Positions 12,289 to 25,728 are shown, counted from the first letter of the stretch. The stretch: DNA of 64,000 nucleotides from Sodiomyces alkalinus F11 (GCF_003711515.1 NW_021167089.1:441296-505295); one strand, 5' to 3'. The notes: generated from the letters alone by a model not told the origin. Numbers and translations: made by a program.

Positions 12289-14036
12289 TCGACGCCCACT
12301 TGTCGGAGTACAGCTAGACCATTGTTCCCCCCTCTCGCCCAAATGGCAACGGGCCTCGAGGTTTGGCTTTGTCTGAGAGCTATCCGCCCATCCCTGGCTC
12401 TGCTGCCTCGCGAACCGGTCGCGTCTCATTTCTTACGCATTCTCAATTTGGGTCTTCGGCGCGGTGATTTGACTATATGGCTCGGAACACCTTGATATTG
12501 CATGGTCATTCGTCGACGGCGGCGCTTTCTGCCGTCATCGACAGGACCGTTCATTGTTAATGGATGATTCCGAACGGCATGTCCGGTGTCCTGTTTTGGC
12601 AGGGCATCGAGACTTGTTTGCCCAAACTGCTTTGCCACGCAGCGGACGGACCGCATGGGAAAACAGCCGTATAAGCCTGGTCACGCCGCTGATTGATTAC
12701 CGGCTCTTCGGGCTTAGGCTCGCCAAGCCCGAAGAGCAGCTGCGATTGTTCAACTGACGAGCTCTCGTTTGCTTTTTTTCTTTCTCTTTCCAGTACTTGT
12801 TTTATGCCGTTTCCTGCTTTTGTAACTCGGGTTTTCCTATCTTGGTGGTCTTGGGGCTGCACCTTTCCTTTTGGGAATCATGTCAACGAAGCATGGACGA
12901 GATCTCAGAGTCACAACCTTATGGAATAGAGGGCTCAGTGCTAATGCGTCATGTCAGGGCGAATGGACCTCTCGGGGGAGGCCAAACTCGGGACAAGGCA
13001 GCAACGTGTCTCTCTATCGCCAGCGTCTCGGATTTCCTGGGCGACGGTCAGTCATATGCAGCACGCCCTTATAAGGAGCTTGTCAAGGCTTGCCATCTTA
13101 TGACCATCGCCTCACTCAATACAGCCTGATGGTCAAGTGTGCGGCGGCCTCCTGGCCTTCCCAGTGCATAGGATTCAGGACTGCTTGTCAATCTGGGTTG
13201 TGCCGGTCCTGGCCGCCAAGCTTAGGGTTATTATGACCAAACTTCTACCGTCGTTAAACATCACAGACACAAGATCAGATAGCCTCTTTACAAATACATT
13301 ATCCGCAAGCCCTTCTGTTACAATTATAGTTGAGCCCCGTCCACACGGATCAGTGTTCCGCGACTGGCACCTTTTGCCCGCCGATTGGAAATCTCAATCC
13401 CGTGAATATTCGTTGGAGGCCTAACGACGCACTGCCTTTTGCCACTTGTGTCCGAGTGTCCTGCCTGTGAGGATTTGGAAGTAGACCGAGACAAGGGTCT
13501 GTCGCACAGACCTCCCTCGGGGGTGGAACAACCTAACGGCCGATTACGAAATTTGGGCAACGAAGGTGGATATCCGTAGCATTATCGGGCATTAATTTTG
13601 CCTCCTATAACCACACGTTTTTATAACATTTTACGGTTTCAATACAATCAATTTGGAACCTCCTAATCTGACCGTTTTTATCGTATTTACCCTTTACGGT
13701 TACGCTGTATTCGACAACCCAAGGTAGGTAGGTAGTTTCGTAGCTGGAGACATAAATAAGGTACGTCGTATCTTTGTCCTTCTGAGGTTTTGGCTGCCTA
13801 GTTTACGTACCTACCCCGGTCGCGACTCCCCTCCTCCTTGAGAACTTCGCCGCCTTCGTTTCAAGAGGGAAAGAGAGATGTGTACAGTACTAGTACATAT
13901 ACCGGGCTTGTGGATCTGTCAAGCTTCTTCGACCCCCTCCTCCCTAACCTTACATCATCGGGTAAACATCGGTCAACACCACCGACTAGGGCCTCCTCAC
14001 CAACCGCTCATCTAACGGTGGATTCGACCTTCGACG
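12289..14036. other. Intergenic region between CK1 and the 5-phosphatase
   Basis: No gene recognised. The first part is probably CK1 3' UTR. Around 13590-13720 the sequence is AT-rich with repeated TTTTTATAA/TTTACGGTT-like words. From about 13810 the sequence becomes the pyrimidine-rich leader of the next gene. ORFs of up to 110 codons have no recognisable content. Confidence 0.5.
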
Positions 14037-15806
14037 ATGGCTTCCTCGAAACCTGTCGACGACACAGAGGGTTCTGGCTCGTCTTCCACTGTCATGGCGC
14101 CCTCAACACTTGACCTTTTCATCCTCACGTTTAACTGCGCCAAGAACTTCATCAATGCCGGCGTCTTTGCCTCGCATCTACAGACCGCCTTCCAGCAGAA
14201 TGCTACCACATTGCCCGAGGTCGTCGTGATGTATGTTCTCCGCCCTTCCCCTTTCTTTTCCCTCCTTTCACTGAATTATTCTCGCCCCTCACTTCCCCCC
14301 CACTTTGGAGGCCTGGGCGGCGTGCCCTCGTGACCCGTTACCACCTTATGACAGTCCAGACCCCATGCTGACTCTAATGATGTGGGCAGCTCTCTACAGG
14401 AGGTGGCGCCTATGTCCTACTCCTTCATCGGCGGCTACTTCCTGAGCCCCTACCTTGCTCGTTTCGAGGAGGCTATTAACCTTGCCGCCGCCAAGTTCGC
14501 ATCCCATTCCCACACCGACAACGAAGATGAACCCGCGGTCATCATCGAACCGACCGTGGCACCCGTGCCGGTACGGCCGTACACGCTTGTCCGTACCCGT
14601 AATGTCGGCATGACGGCCATCATGCTCTTCGCACGCGATCCTACCGCAATACAGTCCGTCGAGGAGGCCGAGGCTGGCTTTGGTGCTGCCGAGATGGGGA
14701 ACAAGGGTGCTGCAGGCTTGCGTATGCTATACGACAGCCAGGACCAGGAGCCAGGCGTCGGACCAGGGCGAAGTAGCGAGCTCACTTTTGTGGCAACGCA
14801 TTTGGCGGCCATGGAGTGGAACCTGCCCCGGAGAAACGCCAACTGGGCCGCCATCATGCGCGGCCTGACGTTTGGGAATCCAGAGGAGGTTCTAAAGCAG
14901 AAACGGAAAGCGATTGCAGAGGCGGCGAGTGCCACCGGGGAAGCCGGCGCTCCTTCGTCCAGGCGTGACGAGGAAGAAGACGACGCCGACAGCGCCACCG
15001 AGACCTCTGATGAAGGGCAGCGGTTGTTGCAGGACGAGGACCACGCTCTGGACGTGGCTCTGCGAGCCCAGCTCCACGACCTTTCCGTGTTTAAGCCGAG
15101 CTCGCACCTCTTCGTTGCCGGTGACCTCAACTACCGCATCTCGAGCCGCTCCCCGCCTCCGATGGCAGACTTCCCCAGCCTGGACCCCGACAGCGAGAAC
15201 TACTACCCGCGCTTCTTTGCCCTGGACCAACTGACGCGTGAGCGGCGAGCAGGCCGCACGTTTCACGGGATGAGCGAGGCCGAGGTCCGGTTCCCGCCGA
15301 CGTACAAATATGACGTGCTCCCTTCGAGCGGCGGCGCAGGAGAAGGAGAAGATGTCGTGCCGTGGAAGTTCGCGCCGCACCGATGGCCTTCGTGGACGGA
15401 TCGGATCCTCTTCCTGGATATACCCCGCGGGGTCAAGCGGCGTGGGTTACCGGACGACCTGACTCGGATGAACGTTAGGGCGTACGATGCGATGCCGGTT
15501 GTACGGACTTCGGACCACCGGGCCGTGTTCCTGCGTATGGACGTCCCCCTTCTCTCGGCAGAGGATATGACGGCGTCTGCAGAGGCTACGGATGAGAGCG
15601 GAGATGCGAATGGTGTCCTCGACCCCCGGGTTTCGCTGCCTGTGACGATTGATCCGGAGGCCTGGGAGAGGAGGGCGGCGGTCCGGAAACGGGAGGTGTT
15701 TACTGGCTGGAGCGTGCTCTTGTGGAGCACCAAGGAAGGTGCGCTGGTGATAGCGACAGCAGTTGCCCTTGGCATCGGCGCTTGGTGGTTGGTGAGGCGT
15801 CGTTGA
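14037..15806 (+). CDS. inp54: Inositol-polyphosphate 5-phosphatase, tail-anchored (INP54 type)
   Basis: Exons 14037-14230 and 14390-15806; 1,611 nt, 536 residues. Predicted to remove the 5-phosphate of PI(4,5)P2. Seen: FILTFNCAKN near the N-terminus; the metal-binding glutamate in ISLQEVAP, built across the splice junction; THLAAMEWN at about 201; GDLNYR at about 309; WTDRIL at about 400; SDHRAVF at about 439. These are the ordered signature motifs of the 5-phosphatase (DNase I-like) fold. An acidic, low-complexity insert lies near residues 240-285. The C-terminus is one hydrophobic helix (about 515-533) followed by RRR, which suggests a tail anchor; yeast Inp54 is tail-anchored in the ER. 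Longer than yeast Inp54 (384 residues), mainly from inserts. The family is certain, the ER location inferred. Confidence 0.94.
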
Positions 15807-15846
15807 TTTTTTTTCGTCCTCTCTTTGTTTTATTGCTTCCGTTCCT

Positions 15847-15869
15847 CTTTCTTTCTTTCTTTCTTTCTT
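15847..15869. repeat. CTTT microsatellite
   Basis: About five and a half CTTT units just 3' of the 5-phosphatase stop codon, probably in its 3' UTR. Confidence 0.85.
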
Positions 15870-16506
15870 CTTGTTATTGTTTTCTCTTTTTCATTTTTAT
15901 TTTCTTCCATTCTTTTTCGAATAGCGCATGGAGTCTTCCTCGTGTATGGCGCCGTTATGGTTAAGAAGAAGATATGAGCTGATTTCAGGCTTGATACCCT
16001 GGGTGTTTGATGACATGGGCAGGCGAGATCAACGACTTCTTTGCGCGAATACAGCATCGGGAGTTCACAGGGGTGGGACAATACGCCTTTGCTGGGCGAG
16101 AAATCACTAGATGTTAATATCCTAGAGGAGAGGAGAAGCGAAGAAACGGCCAAAGGTACCTGTCTGTATAGTATCCAGCGTCGAAGAGATTCCGAGGCTT
16201 GTGTTATAAAGTAGGTAGCGAGGCATCCGGTTGATGGACTTGACAATCCCAGTACTCTTTCTATCATGATCACTCGATCGGGTCCAGGTCCAGGTGTTGA
16301 GTAAACTGCCCGATCTGACATCAACCGACGGTGTCATTAAATATGTGTTACTGTACCAAAACAGAGTGAAAGGTGGTTACATTAGTTTGGACCTAGCGAC
16401 TGGGACATGCAACAGGGAAAACCGGGCAGAAAATGAAAAGATAAATGAAGGCATTCAACGAAATGACGGACGATCATAGCCCTACGTAGATTACGCTGCC
16501 CGACTT

Positions 16507-16508
<2 letters not shown>

Positions 16509-16547
<39 letters not shown>
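16509..16547. repeat. 39-nt poly-C run
   Basis: An uninterrupted run of C (poly-G on the other strand). Such runs are prone to sequencing-length error, so the exact length should not be trusted. Confidence 0.8.
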
Positions 16548-16549
<2 letters not shown>

Positions 16550-17216
16550 CCGGCGCACACAGCAGTGGGTGGTTAAACTCGAGACTAACACCAGGAGCTG
16601 GGCGGTGTTTACTCTCTGCGAGACATAGACAAGCACCGTGGAATCCACGCCGGGACAATGGGGCAGGTGATAATGCCATGGGCTATGTACCCAGTCGTAA
16701 TGGAACGGAAAACCCAGTCACCCGGGTCCAGGCAAGAGTGAGAGACTCGGAATAGGAACGTCGAACAAAGATAAGGGGACCGGCTGGGTCTAATTGCGTA
16801 ACATTTCTCGGTAGAACGTCTTTCGGCAGGGCGGGTTTCCAAAGAAGAGCGGGACGGCCGATCCTGACGTCTCCTGCATAGTATTCACGGTGGCACGGTG
16901 ATGGTGGTGGTGGGGATGGAGTTGAGCGACGTGAGTAAGGTATGGTATGGGGATGACGGGATGATGCCCGGTTTGATATTGTGTCTGTCTGATGTCTATG
17001 TTTCGTCTGGTGATGGCTGATTAGGTATCCCAGGACGAGCTGCAATCACAGGATGGCGTCACCGGTTGCTATCGAGTTCTATCGAGGTTAATAGAAGTGG
17101 TACCTAGGTATGTATGGAGTACGAAATACACTCTGCCAGGATTAGAAACGTTAGCTCGGAACTTAGCCCTATGTCTTGATCGATTATTGGTTTACGCTAC
17201 TGATCCGTACCTTTCC

Positions 17217-17590
17217 ACCTATTTTATATAGGGAGGTATAAAATTAAATATCGCTATATGACTAATATTAGGCTATATAAAGCTATTATTAGATTCCTCG
17301 CGATATTTAGACTAAACCCTCTAACTTTAACTACTTATAACTTTACTAGTTTTATAATAATCTTCATAATATCTAATCGTCTATATTAGTATATTAAGAG
17401 AGATAGCGAAGATATAGACTATTAAGTAATAATCGTATTAAAGAAAGAAACTAGAAGTTTATATAGATAGAGGTACTTAAAAATGCTATTGTTTTCCTTA
17501 TATTTAGTTGTACTTCTACTTGTAGGAGTCCTTCTTATCCTTAGCTAGTTATTTTACGTTATATTCCAGCTAATATTTCTAACCCTGGCA
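17217..17590. repeat. Short RIP-like AT-rich relic
   Basis: About 370 bp that abruptly becomes AT-rich with almost no CA or TG while keeping CG, like the large block after 41.5 kb. No ORF, LTR pair or target duplication could be made out, so it is probably a solo fragment of an old repeat. Confidence 0.55.
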
Positions 17591-19471
17591 GAGGTGTAAT
17601 AGTCTGCAAAGTAACCGTCCGGTATGGACTGGTACCAAGTGCTCGGGAGGATGTGTGGGAGTGGCATTGGACTACCACGTGTTACCTTACTTATAAGGTA
17701 GCTACCTTAGTATCCGTATAGATGAGCGAATGTGTGGAATGTTTGAAGGAGGTGACTTTCCATGGAGTAGGTCCTTCCGCTCACCGAAGGTACCGAGGCT
17801 TTCTCCGTATCCGGAGAGTGACCTGATAATTTCCGCTGACCCAAGTTGAGACGAATATGGGTTGCGTCATAGGGCTCGTCGATAAGGGAATCAGCCCCGC
17901 TTCTCGACACACCTGTGAAGGTAGCGCTTTAGCGCTTGGCCCTGCAGAAGACGAACAGTGAAGGGCCACAGAACCTGGGGAGTCAGCTTGGCGTTTTGTC
18001 CCTCGGGATATGATCGTGCGATTCGTGCGATTGCCACAGAATCTTGACCAGTTGTTCCGTTGTCCCGGCCGCCAAGTAATGAACGAAGGGTTGTCTCTGC
18101 GCTGCACTTCATGTTGAGGGGATTTGACGTCCGCGCTGATTTGCACGCATACGGGACGTAAAGGATTGAAGTACTCCGTACAAAACAGATGCGTCAGCTT
18201 GCACCTTTATCTCCACTCAGCTACATAAGGTAGTTTAACCAAGACATATTAATTATGATATGGATTCCGACAAATCTGCGAGGGCTAAGGTGGAGGGGAA
18301 TTCTGTATGCCCGCTTAAGGACCTTAGAATCTGCACCAATATAGCAAGATATCGACTCCAACTTTCGTCATCTGTTTCCGTTATCTCTGGAATCCAGTCT
18401 GTTCAATGATTCCTCTGGTTCCGACGACATACTGGGTTCGCTTACGATGGATTCCGGACCGGACCATTACATACGAAGTAGCCCTGTCCGGCCCGGTGTA
18501 ACAAATGTCAATTTTCGGTTGGTCATTTGTTCCCTTAGTATGTCCCAGTACTCTTTTTTTCTTCTTTTTTTTTTTGGTAGAAAATGGGGGGATCTTCCGT
18601 TCGTTTTCATGACCAGAGACGAATAAGGTAATTACTTCCCGCCTACGACACTTACACACCCCCACTCCCTAAGCTATGTTCTTTAGACTTAACAATTACG
18701 TACCCTATTACCTGATATCCGGCCACTGGCTAATAACACCCGATTTATGAGATACAGATCGGAGTATTCGTAAGTGTTCTTTTTACTTCGTAATATATCC
18801 CCCATACCCTTCCCTAGTGTAAGTTAGCTTCTTGCCATCTAGGTCGGTGGATTGTTAAAACTGCCAATGTATAACGTACCTACCCTACCTTGGGTAGGTT
18901 GTTAGTGTTGAATAAGCCCGCCCCTTTTCTGTCATCAATCATAAGGGGGCCCCCTCCTTCCTTCAGCTCTTCCTATTCTAGACCTCAATTTTTTGTTTTT
19001 GTTTTTTATTTTCCTACCCTTCTTTCTCAACAACAAAGCACCAATTCCACCACCGAAACCACCACCGACTGCCATAGGCGAATCCGTATTCTCATCCCAA
19101 CAAGAAATCGTCACGCCTAGGCAGTCGGATTGAGCGATGATTTCAACAGAAGCCACAGAAGAACCTGTCAGCAAAGCGATGGCTATATGTTAAAGTTGCC
19201 AGCCTGTCCCTCGTGACTTTCGCAAATCACTCGACTACCTCGTTTGCCTCGGCTTTATACATCCTCTTTATCGCTGCTTCCCACCAGCCTTGACGTTAGT
19301 CGTGCGCCGAGTCGCTCTTCGTTTGCTACCCTATTCTCTTCGTATGTGTTAATTGCGGCACTTTCACTGCGACGACCCGATCTATTACCTGCCGACAAGG
19401 CCCCCTCCAATTTTCCTTTTCTACCTCTACCCAGACTACTCGAGAATCGATTCCTCAGTCGAACCGACATC

Positions 19472-20922
19472 ATGGTGGCAGCCGTTTCCCACGTCAAAAC
19501 CCCTTCCCTCAGCAGCAACCATGACAAGCCGGCCCAACCGCCGGCGTCTCAGCCGGGCCTGTTTTCGCGCATGAAGAGCAGGATACACAACGGCAGGGGT
19601 CATCACAACGCCGGCCATGGGCCCATAGCCGGCAGGAAACTTTCGTCCCACGACTTTCGCATCGTGAGGACTCTGGGAACAGGTTCGCGTGCCCGGCCTT
19701 TCTCTGCCTGTCTCTAAGGGCAGGGTCTCGCGGGCATTTCCCCGGCCCCTCCTTTTTACCTCACCCTCTTTGTGTCTTCTCGTGGACTAGAAGATCATGG
19801 TCTGGCTAACACTCGTGCCCTCGCGCCGCTTTGAACGTTAGGGACCTTTGCTCGCGTCTGCCTGGTGAAGCCCGTGAACCCCTGCGAGGAGGAGAAGAAG
19901 GAAGTGTACGCCCTCAAGATCCTGCGCAAGACGGACGTCATCAAGCTTAAGCAGGTCGACCACGTCCGCCATGAGCGCAAGATCCTCGCCGACGTCTCGG
20001 GACACCCCTTCATCACGAACCTCTTGTGCTCCTTCTCCGACCACGATTCGCTGTACATGCTCCTAGACTACGTTCCCGGTGGCGAGCTCTTCAGCTACCT
20101 GCGCAAGATGCGACGCTTCGACGAGAGCACATCCAAGTTCTACGCGGCCGAGATCGTCCTCGTCCTCGAGTATCTCCATGAGCAGCAGGGCCGCGTCGCG
20201 TACCGTGACCTCAAGCCCGAGAATCTCCTGCTCGACCGGAACGGCCACATCAAGCTCGTCGATTTTGGTTTCGCCAAGCGCCTCACTAACGGCGAGGGCA
20301 ACCCCATCGAAACGTACACTCTCTGCGGCACTCCCGAGTACCTGGCTCCTGAGGTGATCCAGAACAAGGGCCACACCACGGCGGTTGATTGGTGGGCTCT
20401 GGGCATTCTGCTTTACGAGTTTCTCACGGGATATCCGCCGTTTTGGCATCAGAATCCCCTCGAAATCTACAAACAGTGAGTAAGCTTTTTCTTTCTTGCT
20501 TTTCTTTCCTAGACACTGTTGGCACCTCTCTTCCACCTCCCCTTCTTTAGCCTCACCCGTAGTGATAACACTCGGCTTACGCTGTAAAATGAAGGATTGT
20601 GGAGAAACCCATCACATTCCCGGCGGAACCTCACATTTCCGACAACGCAAAGGACCTGATCCGTTCGTTCTGTACCGTGGATCGGTCCAACCGACTGGGC
20701 AACATCAGCGGCGGGGGCCAGAAGGTCAAGGAGCACCCATTCTTCAGGGGCATCCGATGGGATGACCTCCTGTGCCAGCGAGTCCGCGGACCGATTGTGC
20801 CCCCGGTCCGCTCGGCCAGCGACACGACGTGCTTCGAACACTACCCGGAAGAAGCCGGGAAGCGGGAGCCATACACGGACGATCTGGCCCAGAAATACGA
20901 CCCGTGCTTTGCCGACTTTTGA
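19472..20922 (+). CDS. cAMP-dependent protein kinase catalytic subunit
   Basis: Exons 19472-19682, 19842-20475, 20595-20922; 1,173 nt, 390 residues. An AGC-family Ser/Thr kinase, the catalytic arm of cAMP signalling. Seen: the glycine loop GTGTFARV built across intron 1, YALKIL with its lysine at about 96, catalytic YRDLKPEN (Asp at about 193), DFGFAK at about 211, the activation loop TYTLCGTPEYLAPEV with the phosphorylatable Thr, AVDWWALG, and an AGC tail ending in CFADF. The N-terminal 60 residues are basic and low in complexity. ATG 19472 is the first in-frame ATG. The length fits the shorter of the two PKA catalytic subunits usual in Sordariomycetes (C2 type), since the main subunit usually has a longer N-terminus. 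The kinase call is firm, the paralogue choice tentative. Confidence 0.93.
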
Positions 20923-22269
20923 GTTTGTCACGGCGGCTTGCAGCTTTCGCGGCCAAAATAGAGAGGCGTTTGGATGGCTTGTTATGCCTCGGATTCTTGT
21001 TTCCCTCTCCTTTTTCGTTGGGTTTGGGTTCAGTGGTTGTAAGAGTAAGGTAGTAGTTATGACGGGCCAAAGCATATGGATGGAACCTCTAGGGGTCAAC
21101 CGTTCTCGTGCTGGCCGGGCCGAGACGACTCGCGAGACGCATCAAGGTAGCGTCGTCAGTGGAAAAGCAAGTCCCAGGAGACATGGCTGTGGGGTTGGGG
21201 ATGGGAACGAAAATTAAAAGAGCAGGAGCACTGGTGGGAAGCAAATCAGGAGTAAGTCGAGGTAAGCAAGCGAGCCTCATTTGGCCATGTGGGGGAGTTC
21301 GTCCGCAGCGTATTCTTCGTTAGCTTGAGCCATGAGGAATATACAAAGTTAGCAGCCTACGGAGTTACACGAGGTCCTCTACGGGATACCCAACGTGACC
21401 ATGTGAGGGCTCTGCTATCGATCAACGCATATTAAGATACAAACTCCGTGCCGTACCCCAGAATGCCGCGCTTAGTCAACTCTCCTCTTTCTAAAACTGG
21501 AACAGTAAGGTAAGGTAGACTTTTCAGTTTGTTGGTCGCTCTGACCAGAGTCGGTATAAGGAGGAGTACAAATAGACTACTGGTTGGTGGCCATCATTTT
21601 ATAGTGCTCTGCCCCTGTCCCAGTTGTACCGACGCTCCAACATGATATGGAGGGGTACCTCTTAAACTAGAATGCCTCAGCCTAAGGTAGGTACCTAGGT
21701 AGTGGAGCTGTGACAGGAGGCCTTTAGTATCCATGCTTACCATGGACCATCGCATCCGTATAAGTACCTCGAGTATTTGAGAAGCACTACGCTTTATCCG
21801 TCTCGTCCAGGGCTGAAAGGTGTCACGGTACCCTCTTCGGACATTCCACGTATGTACCGGTTCTGTCCTGTAATTACCTTAGTACTTCCCCAGACTGAAC
21901 CTGTCGTACCTACCTGCCTGGGAATTATCTTCCCCTTCGCTCCTTCACGTCCGATTCGATCTCGACACCACCAGCCTCACGATACTTTCCAGCAATCTTG
22001 CTGCCCGCTCCCTTCTTTTCCACGTCGATCCCGGACCAACCCATCCATTCTTCTACTGCTCTGTTTTCTCTTGTTGAACAGAATAAGCTTGTCCTGTTTT
22101 CTACTGCCTCGCCGCCGAACCCTCCTCCTTGTATCCCACGCTTTACTGGCACTTGTCAACCCCCCTTTGCCTGCATTCGCTCTCTCTGCTCTCTCTACTC
22201 TCTATTCCCTCTTTTTATCATTTCCTCGACCGACTCGATATGACCAGCTGACCGATTCATCGTCCCATC
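20923..22269. other. Intergenic region between PKA and the RabGAP
   Basis: No gene seen. It contains TACCTAGGTA-type motifs at about 21685-21700. From about 21930 to 22269 the sequence is strongly pyrimidine-rich and is the likely leader of the TBC gene. A long open frame overlapping the leader (from 21777) is compositional and has no protein features. Confidence 0.55.
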
Positions 22270-25200
22270 ATGTTGAACCTGTCCAGCCTGGTGCAGAAGG
22301 CCCAGCAGCTCATCGACCCTACCCAGGGCCTCAACCTCTCCAATTCCGACAAGAACCCGTCCAAGGCCTCCCTCTTCCAGAGCCAATTTCGCCTCTCCAG
22401 CTCCCAGAACCCCCTCTACGAGATCAATGCCGAGCTCACCATCCCTCCCCCGAACGCCACCCAGGGCGACCGCGACTCGGACAGAGGTTACCACTACGCT
22501 GGCAAGCTGCACCTCTCCGAGGCCTACCTCTGCTTCTCCACCACCCCGAGTAGCTTCGTTCGGTCGGCCAACACAGCCACCAGCTCTGTTTTTACAGGAC
22601 AGACGCATGGTGCCGGGCCTAGCGGGAATGGCTTCACTTTCCCGCTCTGTGCTATCCGCAAGGTCGAGCGGTTGAACAGCCAGTCTTTTCAGGTTGGAAG
22701 CCTTCTTACCCTCCCCCCCCACACCCCCCCGAACTAGGTCTGTTGACTCGGGAGATATTGGAGGCTAATGCGTTTGTCTTCCCCTTTCCAGTTCGCCCTC
22801 GCCATCACTACATGGAACAGCTTCCTATCCGTCACCGGCAAAGAGAATCCACCGACCGACAAGAAAAACCTCAGGGAACAGCGAATTACTTTACATCTGG
22901 CGGACACCCGCCACGCCTGCGAGCGTTTTTGCGACGGACTGAAGAAAGGGCTGCGGGCTGCTGTCGGAAATGTAGGCAGGCTTAGAAAGGTTGTCGCCGA
23001 GTGCTACTCAGAGCACCTCCTCCGCCCGGAGGAAAAAAAGGACGCCAGCCCCCCCGACGCCGGACTCGGCATGATGTTCCGCTATCCTGGTGACCCCAAG
23101 AAGCTGCGCGATCGCGCCAAGATGCGCCTCTGGGCTGAGTACCTGCGCGACAACGGCCGCAACATCACCATCATTCGCCAGCCCACCTTCCACAAGCTCA
23201 TCCGCGTCGGCCTGCCCAACCGCCTCAGGGGCGAGATCTGGGAGATGACCTCTGGCTCTATTCACCTGAGGCTCGAGAACCCCACCCTCTACGCCGACAC
23301 CCTGGCCAAGTTTGCCGGGAAGGAGTCCCTCGCCATCGATGAGATCGAAAAGGACCTGAACCGCAGCTTGCCCGAGTATCCCGGCTTCCAGGACGAGGAA
23401 GGCATCGGCCGCCTGCGCCGCGTCCTGACCGCCTACAGCTGGATCAACCCCGACGTCGGCTACTGCCAGGCCATGAATATCGTTGTCGCCGCCCTCCTGA
23501 TCTACATGTCCGAGAGCCAAGCCTTCTTCCTCCTCTCTTCCCTCTGCGAACGCCTCGTACCCGGCTACTACTCCACCACCATGTACGGCACCCTGTTGGA
23601 CCAGAAGGTCTTCGAGTGCCTGGTGGAAAGGACCATGCCCATATTGTGGGAACACCTTGTCAAGAGCGACGTCCAGCTCTCCGTCGTCTCGCTGCCCTGG
23701 TTCCTTTCTCTGTACATCAACTCGATGCCTCTCGTCTTCGCCTTCCGCGTGCTGGACGTCTTCTTTGTCGAGGGCCCCAAGGTTCTCTTCCAGGTCGGAC
23801 TGGCGATTATGAGAATCAACGGCGAGGAGCTCCTGGATGCTGCCGATGACGGCACCTTCATCTCCGTCCTCAAGTCGTACTTCTCCCGTCTGGATGAGTC
23901 GGCGCATCCAAAGTCGGAGAACCCGAAGCTGCGAGCCGTGACCAAGTTCCAAGAGCTCATGGTGGTGGCCTTCAAGGAGTTCTCGCAAATCACCCACAGC
24001 ACCATCACCGACCTGCGGCTCCGAAACAAGGACGCGGTTCTCAGAAACATCGAGAGTTTCACCAAGAGGACGGCCATCCGGAACCTCGGGCCCGACAGCA
24101 AGCTGCTCAGCGCCGACGAGGTGGGTGCGCTGTACGACCGCTTCTATACGCTGCTCTACGAGCGGCAGCAGAGGGATCTGATCATCCAGGAGGAGACGCG
24201 GCGTCGGGCGAGGGACAGCAGGGCGAGAGCCCAGGACCTGTTCCGCGGCGAGGGTGAGGGGGACCACATCGTGGACAAGGGCCGGATTGCCCTGGGCCCC
24301 AGCACCAGCATGATGGACTACAACGCCTTCAGGGAGTTCTTGGCCAGCATGTCCAAGTGGGCGGTCGCGGACACGCAGCTGCAGGCGCAGGCGCACACGG
24401 GCAATCGGAAGTCCGACGCGTTGCTGAACCCCTGGGGGTCTGGGCCGGAACCCGCCGATCACGAGTTCATGCGGCGGCTGTTCAAGAGCTGGGACGTCGG
24501 TGGCACAGGAGAACTCACGCTGGCCAACGTGGTCTCCGGTTTGGCCAGGATCAAGGGTAGGAGGGATATCATGGGGGCCATGAACTACTTCTTCGAGCTC
24601 TACGACGATGACAGCGATGGGAAGGTGGACCGCGAGGGCATCCTACGCATATCCGAAGCGTTGCTCTTCCTCTCCCGGCGGGGGCTGGAGGGTGCGCTGA
24701 GCCCGAGTACTTCGACGCCTACATCGAATGGCGCCAACAGCCAAGGGCAGCCCGGGACTTCAGAGACCGACTTGGGCGGTGTGTCGGCCAACGAGCGGTT
24801 CCTGGGCAGTGTTAGCGCATTCATCAGGAGGTGTTTCGAGTATGCTGACCCGGACCGACCTCGGACACAGGACGGTCAAGCAGGGGAGGAAGGGGGCGAA
24901 GAAGAGCGAGAGAAAGCACAGGCAGACAATAGCGAGGCTTTCGCTATCGGAGACGACGACGACGAAGACGAAGACGAACTCGATCTCTTGGGGCCGGACT
25001 CTCCGCCCGGCAGTCCCAAACCGGCGGCGAAACCGTCGACGACGCCCGCGCTCTCGACCGATGGCTCTGCACGCAGAGTTTCCAGGGCACAATCCGAAGC
25101 GGCCAACGCGGCGCTCGACCCCGCCAACCCCCTCCACATCACGCTCCCTACGTTCCGGATGGTGGTGTTAGCCGACGAGCTCTTGGAGCAGTTCTTCGAA

Positions 25201-25728
25201 TCGTCCTTCCCGACGTCGTTCCACATCATGGAGGGCTTGGGTTCGTCGGCGCCGCCGGCTTCATCGTCGCTGACGACCTTTTCGAGCATCAACTTTGGCC
25301 ACCGGGCGGCGATGCCGGCGATCGCACCGGCAGCTCAGGGGGCGACGCGCGGGCTTCGGGGCGTGCTGGACAACATTGTGACGGACGGGATGCGGGTGGC
25401 GGCGGAGGTGCGCAAGAGGATGGACGAGGCGCAGAAGGAGCTCGAGAAGACCGCGTTGCCGGGGCAGAAGGACGAGGACGACGAGGACGACGCGGACATC
25501 GGGGTGGAGATTGGCGTCCGGGGAGGCGGTGCGGGCTCCAGTACGGATCCCGAGCGGAGGAGGGTGCGGAGCGAGGACAGAGATTTGCTCTCGGGGGCGG
25601 ATGCCGAGGCGGGAGCGACAGGGTCCGGGAGTGGTAGTGGGAGCGGAAGGGAGGGGAAGCTGGTTGATATCGGGCCGGGCATGAGCGATGCGGGTCCCAG
25701 TAAAGGTGTCGTCGAGTTTGAAGGGTGA
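22270..25728 (+). CDS. gyp2: GRAM-TBC-EF-hand Rab GTPase-activating protein (GYP2/MDR1 type)
   Basis: Exons 22270-22692 and 22792-25728; 3,360 nt, 1,119 residues. Predicted to speed GTP hydrolysis by Rab GTPases in membrane traffic. Seen: an N-terminal GRAM-like region (about 80-185, with YHYAGKLHLSEAYLCF); a TBC domain from about 280 (VGLPNRLRGEIWEM) to about 500 with the catalytic arginine in IEKDLNRSLPE (about 332) and glutamine in GYCQAMN (about 367); an EF-hand loop YDDDSDGKVDREG at about 745; and acidic, disordered sequence toward the C-terminus. This order matches yeast Gyp2/Mdr1 and animal TBC1D8/9. The intron is 99 nt. The gene runs toward the P450 gene, with a 0.5-kb convergent gap. 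The family is certain; the Rab target cannot be read from sequence. Confidence 0.94.

Larger units (their letters stand above)
15807..19471. other. Long intergenic region
   Basis: No gene recognised in 3.7 kb. It holds a CTTT microsatellite (15847), a 39-nt C run (16509), a RIP-like AT-rich relic (17217-17590) and 9-mers TACTCCGTA (18172), TACGAAGTA (18472) and TACTTCGTA (18784). From about 18950 the sequence is the leader of the PKA gene; no in-frame ATG precedes 19472. Confidence 0.5.

Noticed and set aside
21777..22553. 258-codon plus-strand frame before the TBC gene
   Set aside because: Covers the pyrimidine-rich leader, and its end overlaps the TBC exon in another frame; Pro/Leu/Ser composition only.
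23008..24462. 484-codon minus-strand frame
   Set aside because: Antisense shadow of the TBC gene caused by codon bias; no domain or start context.
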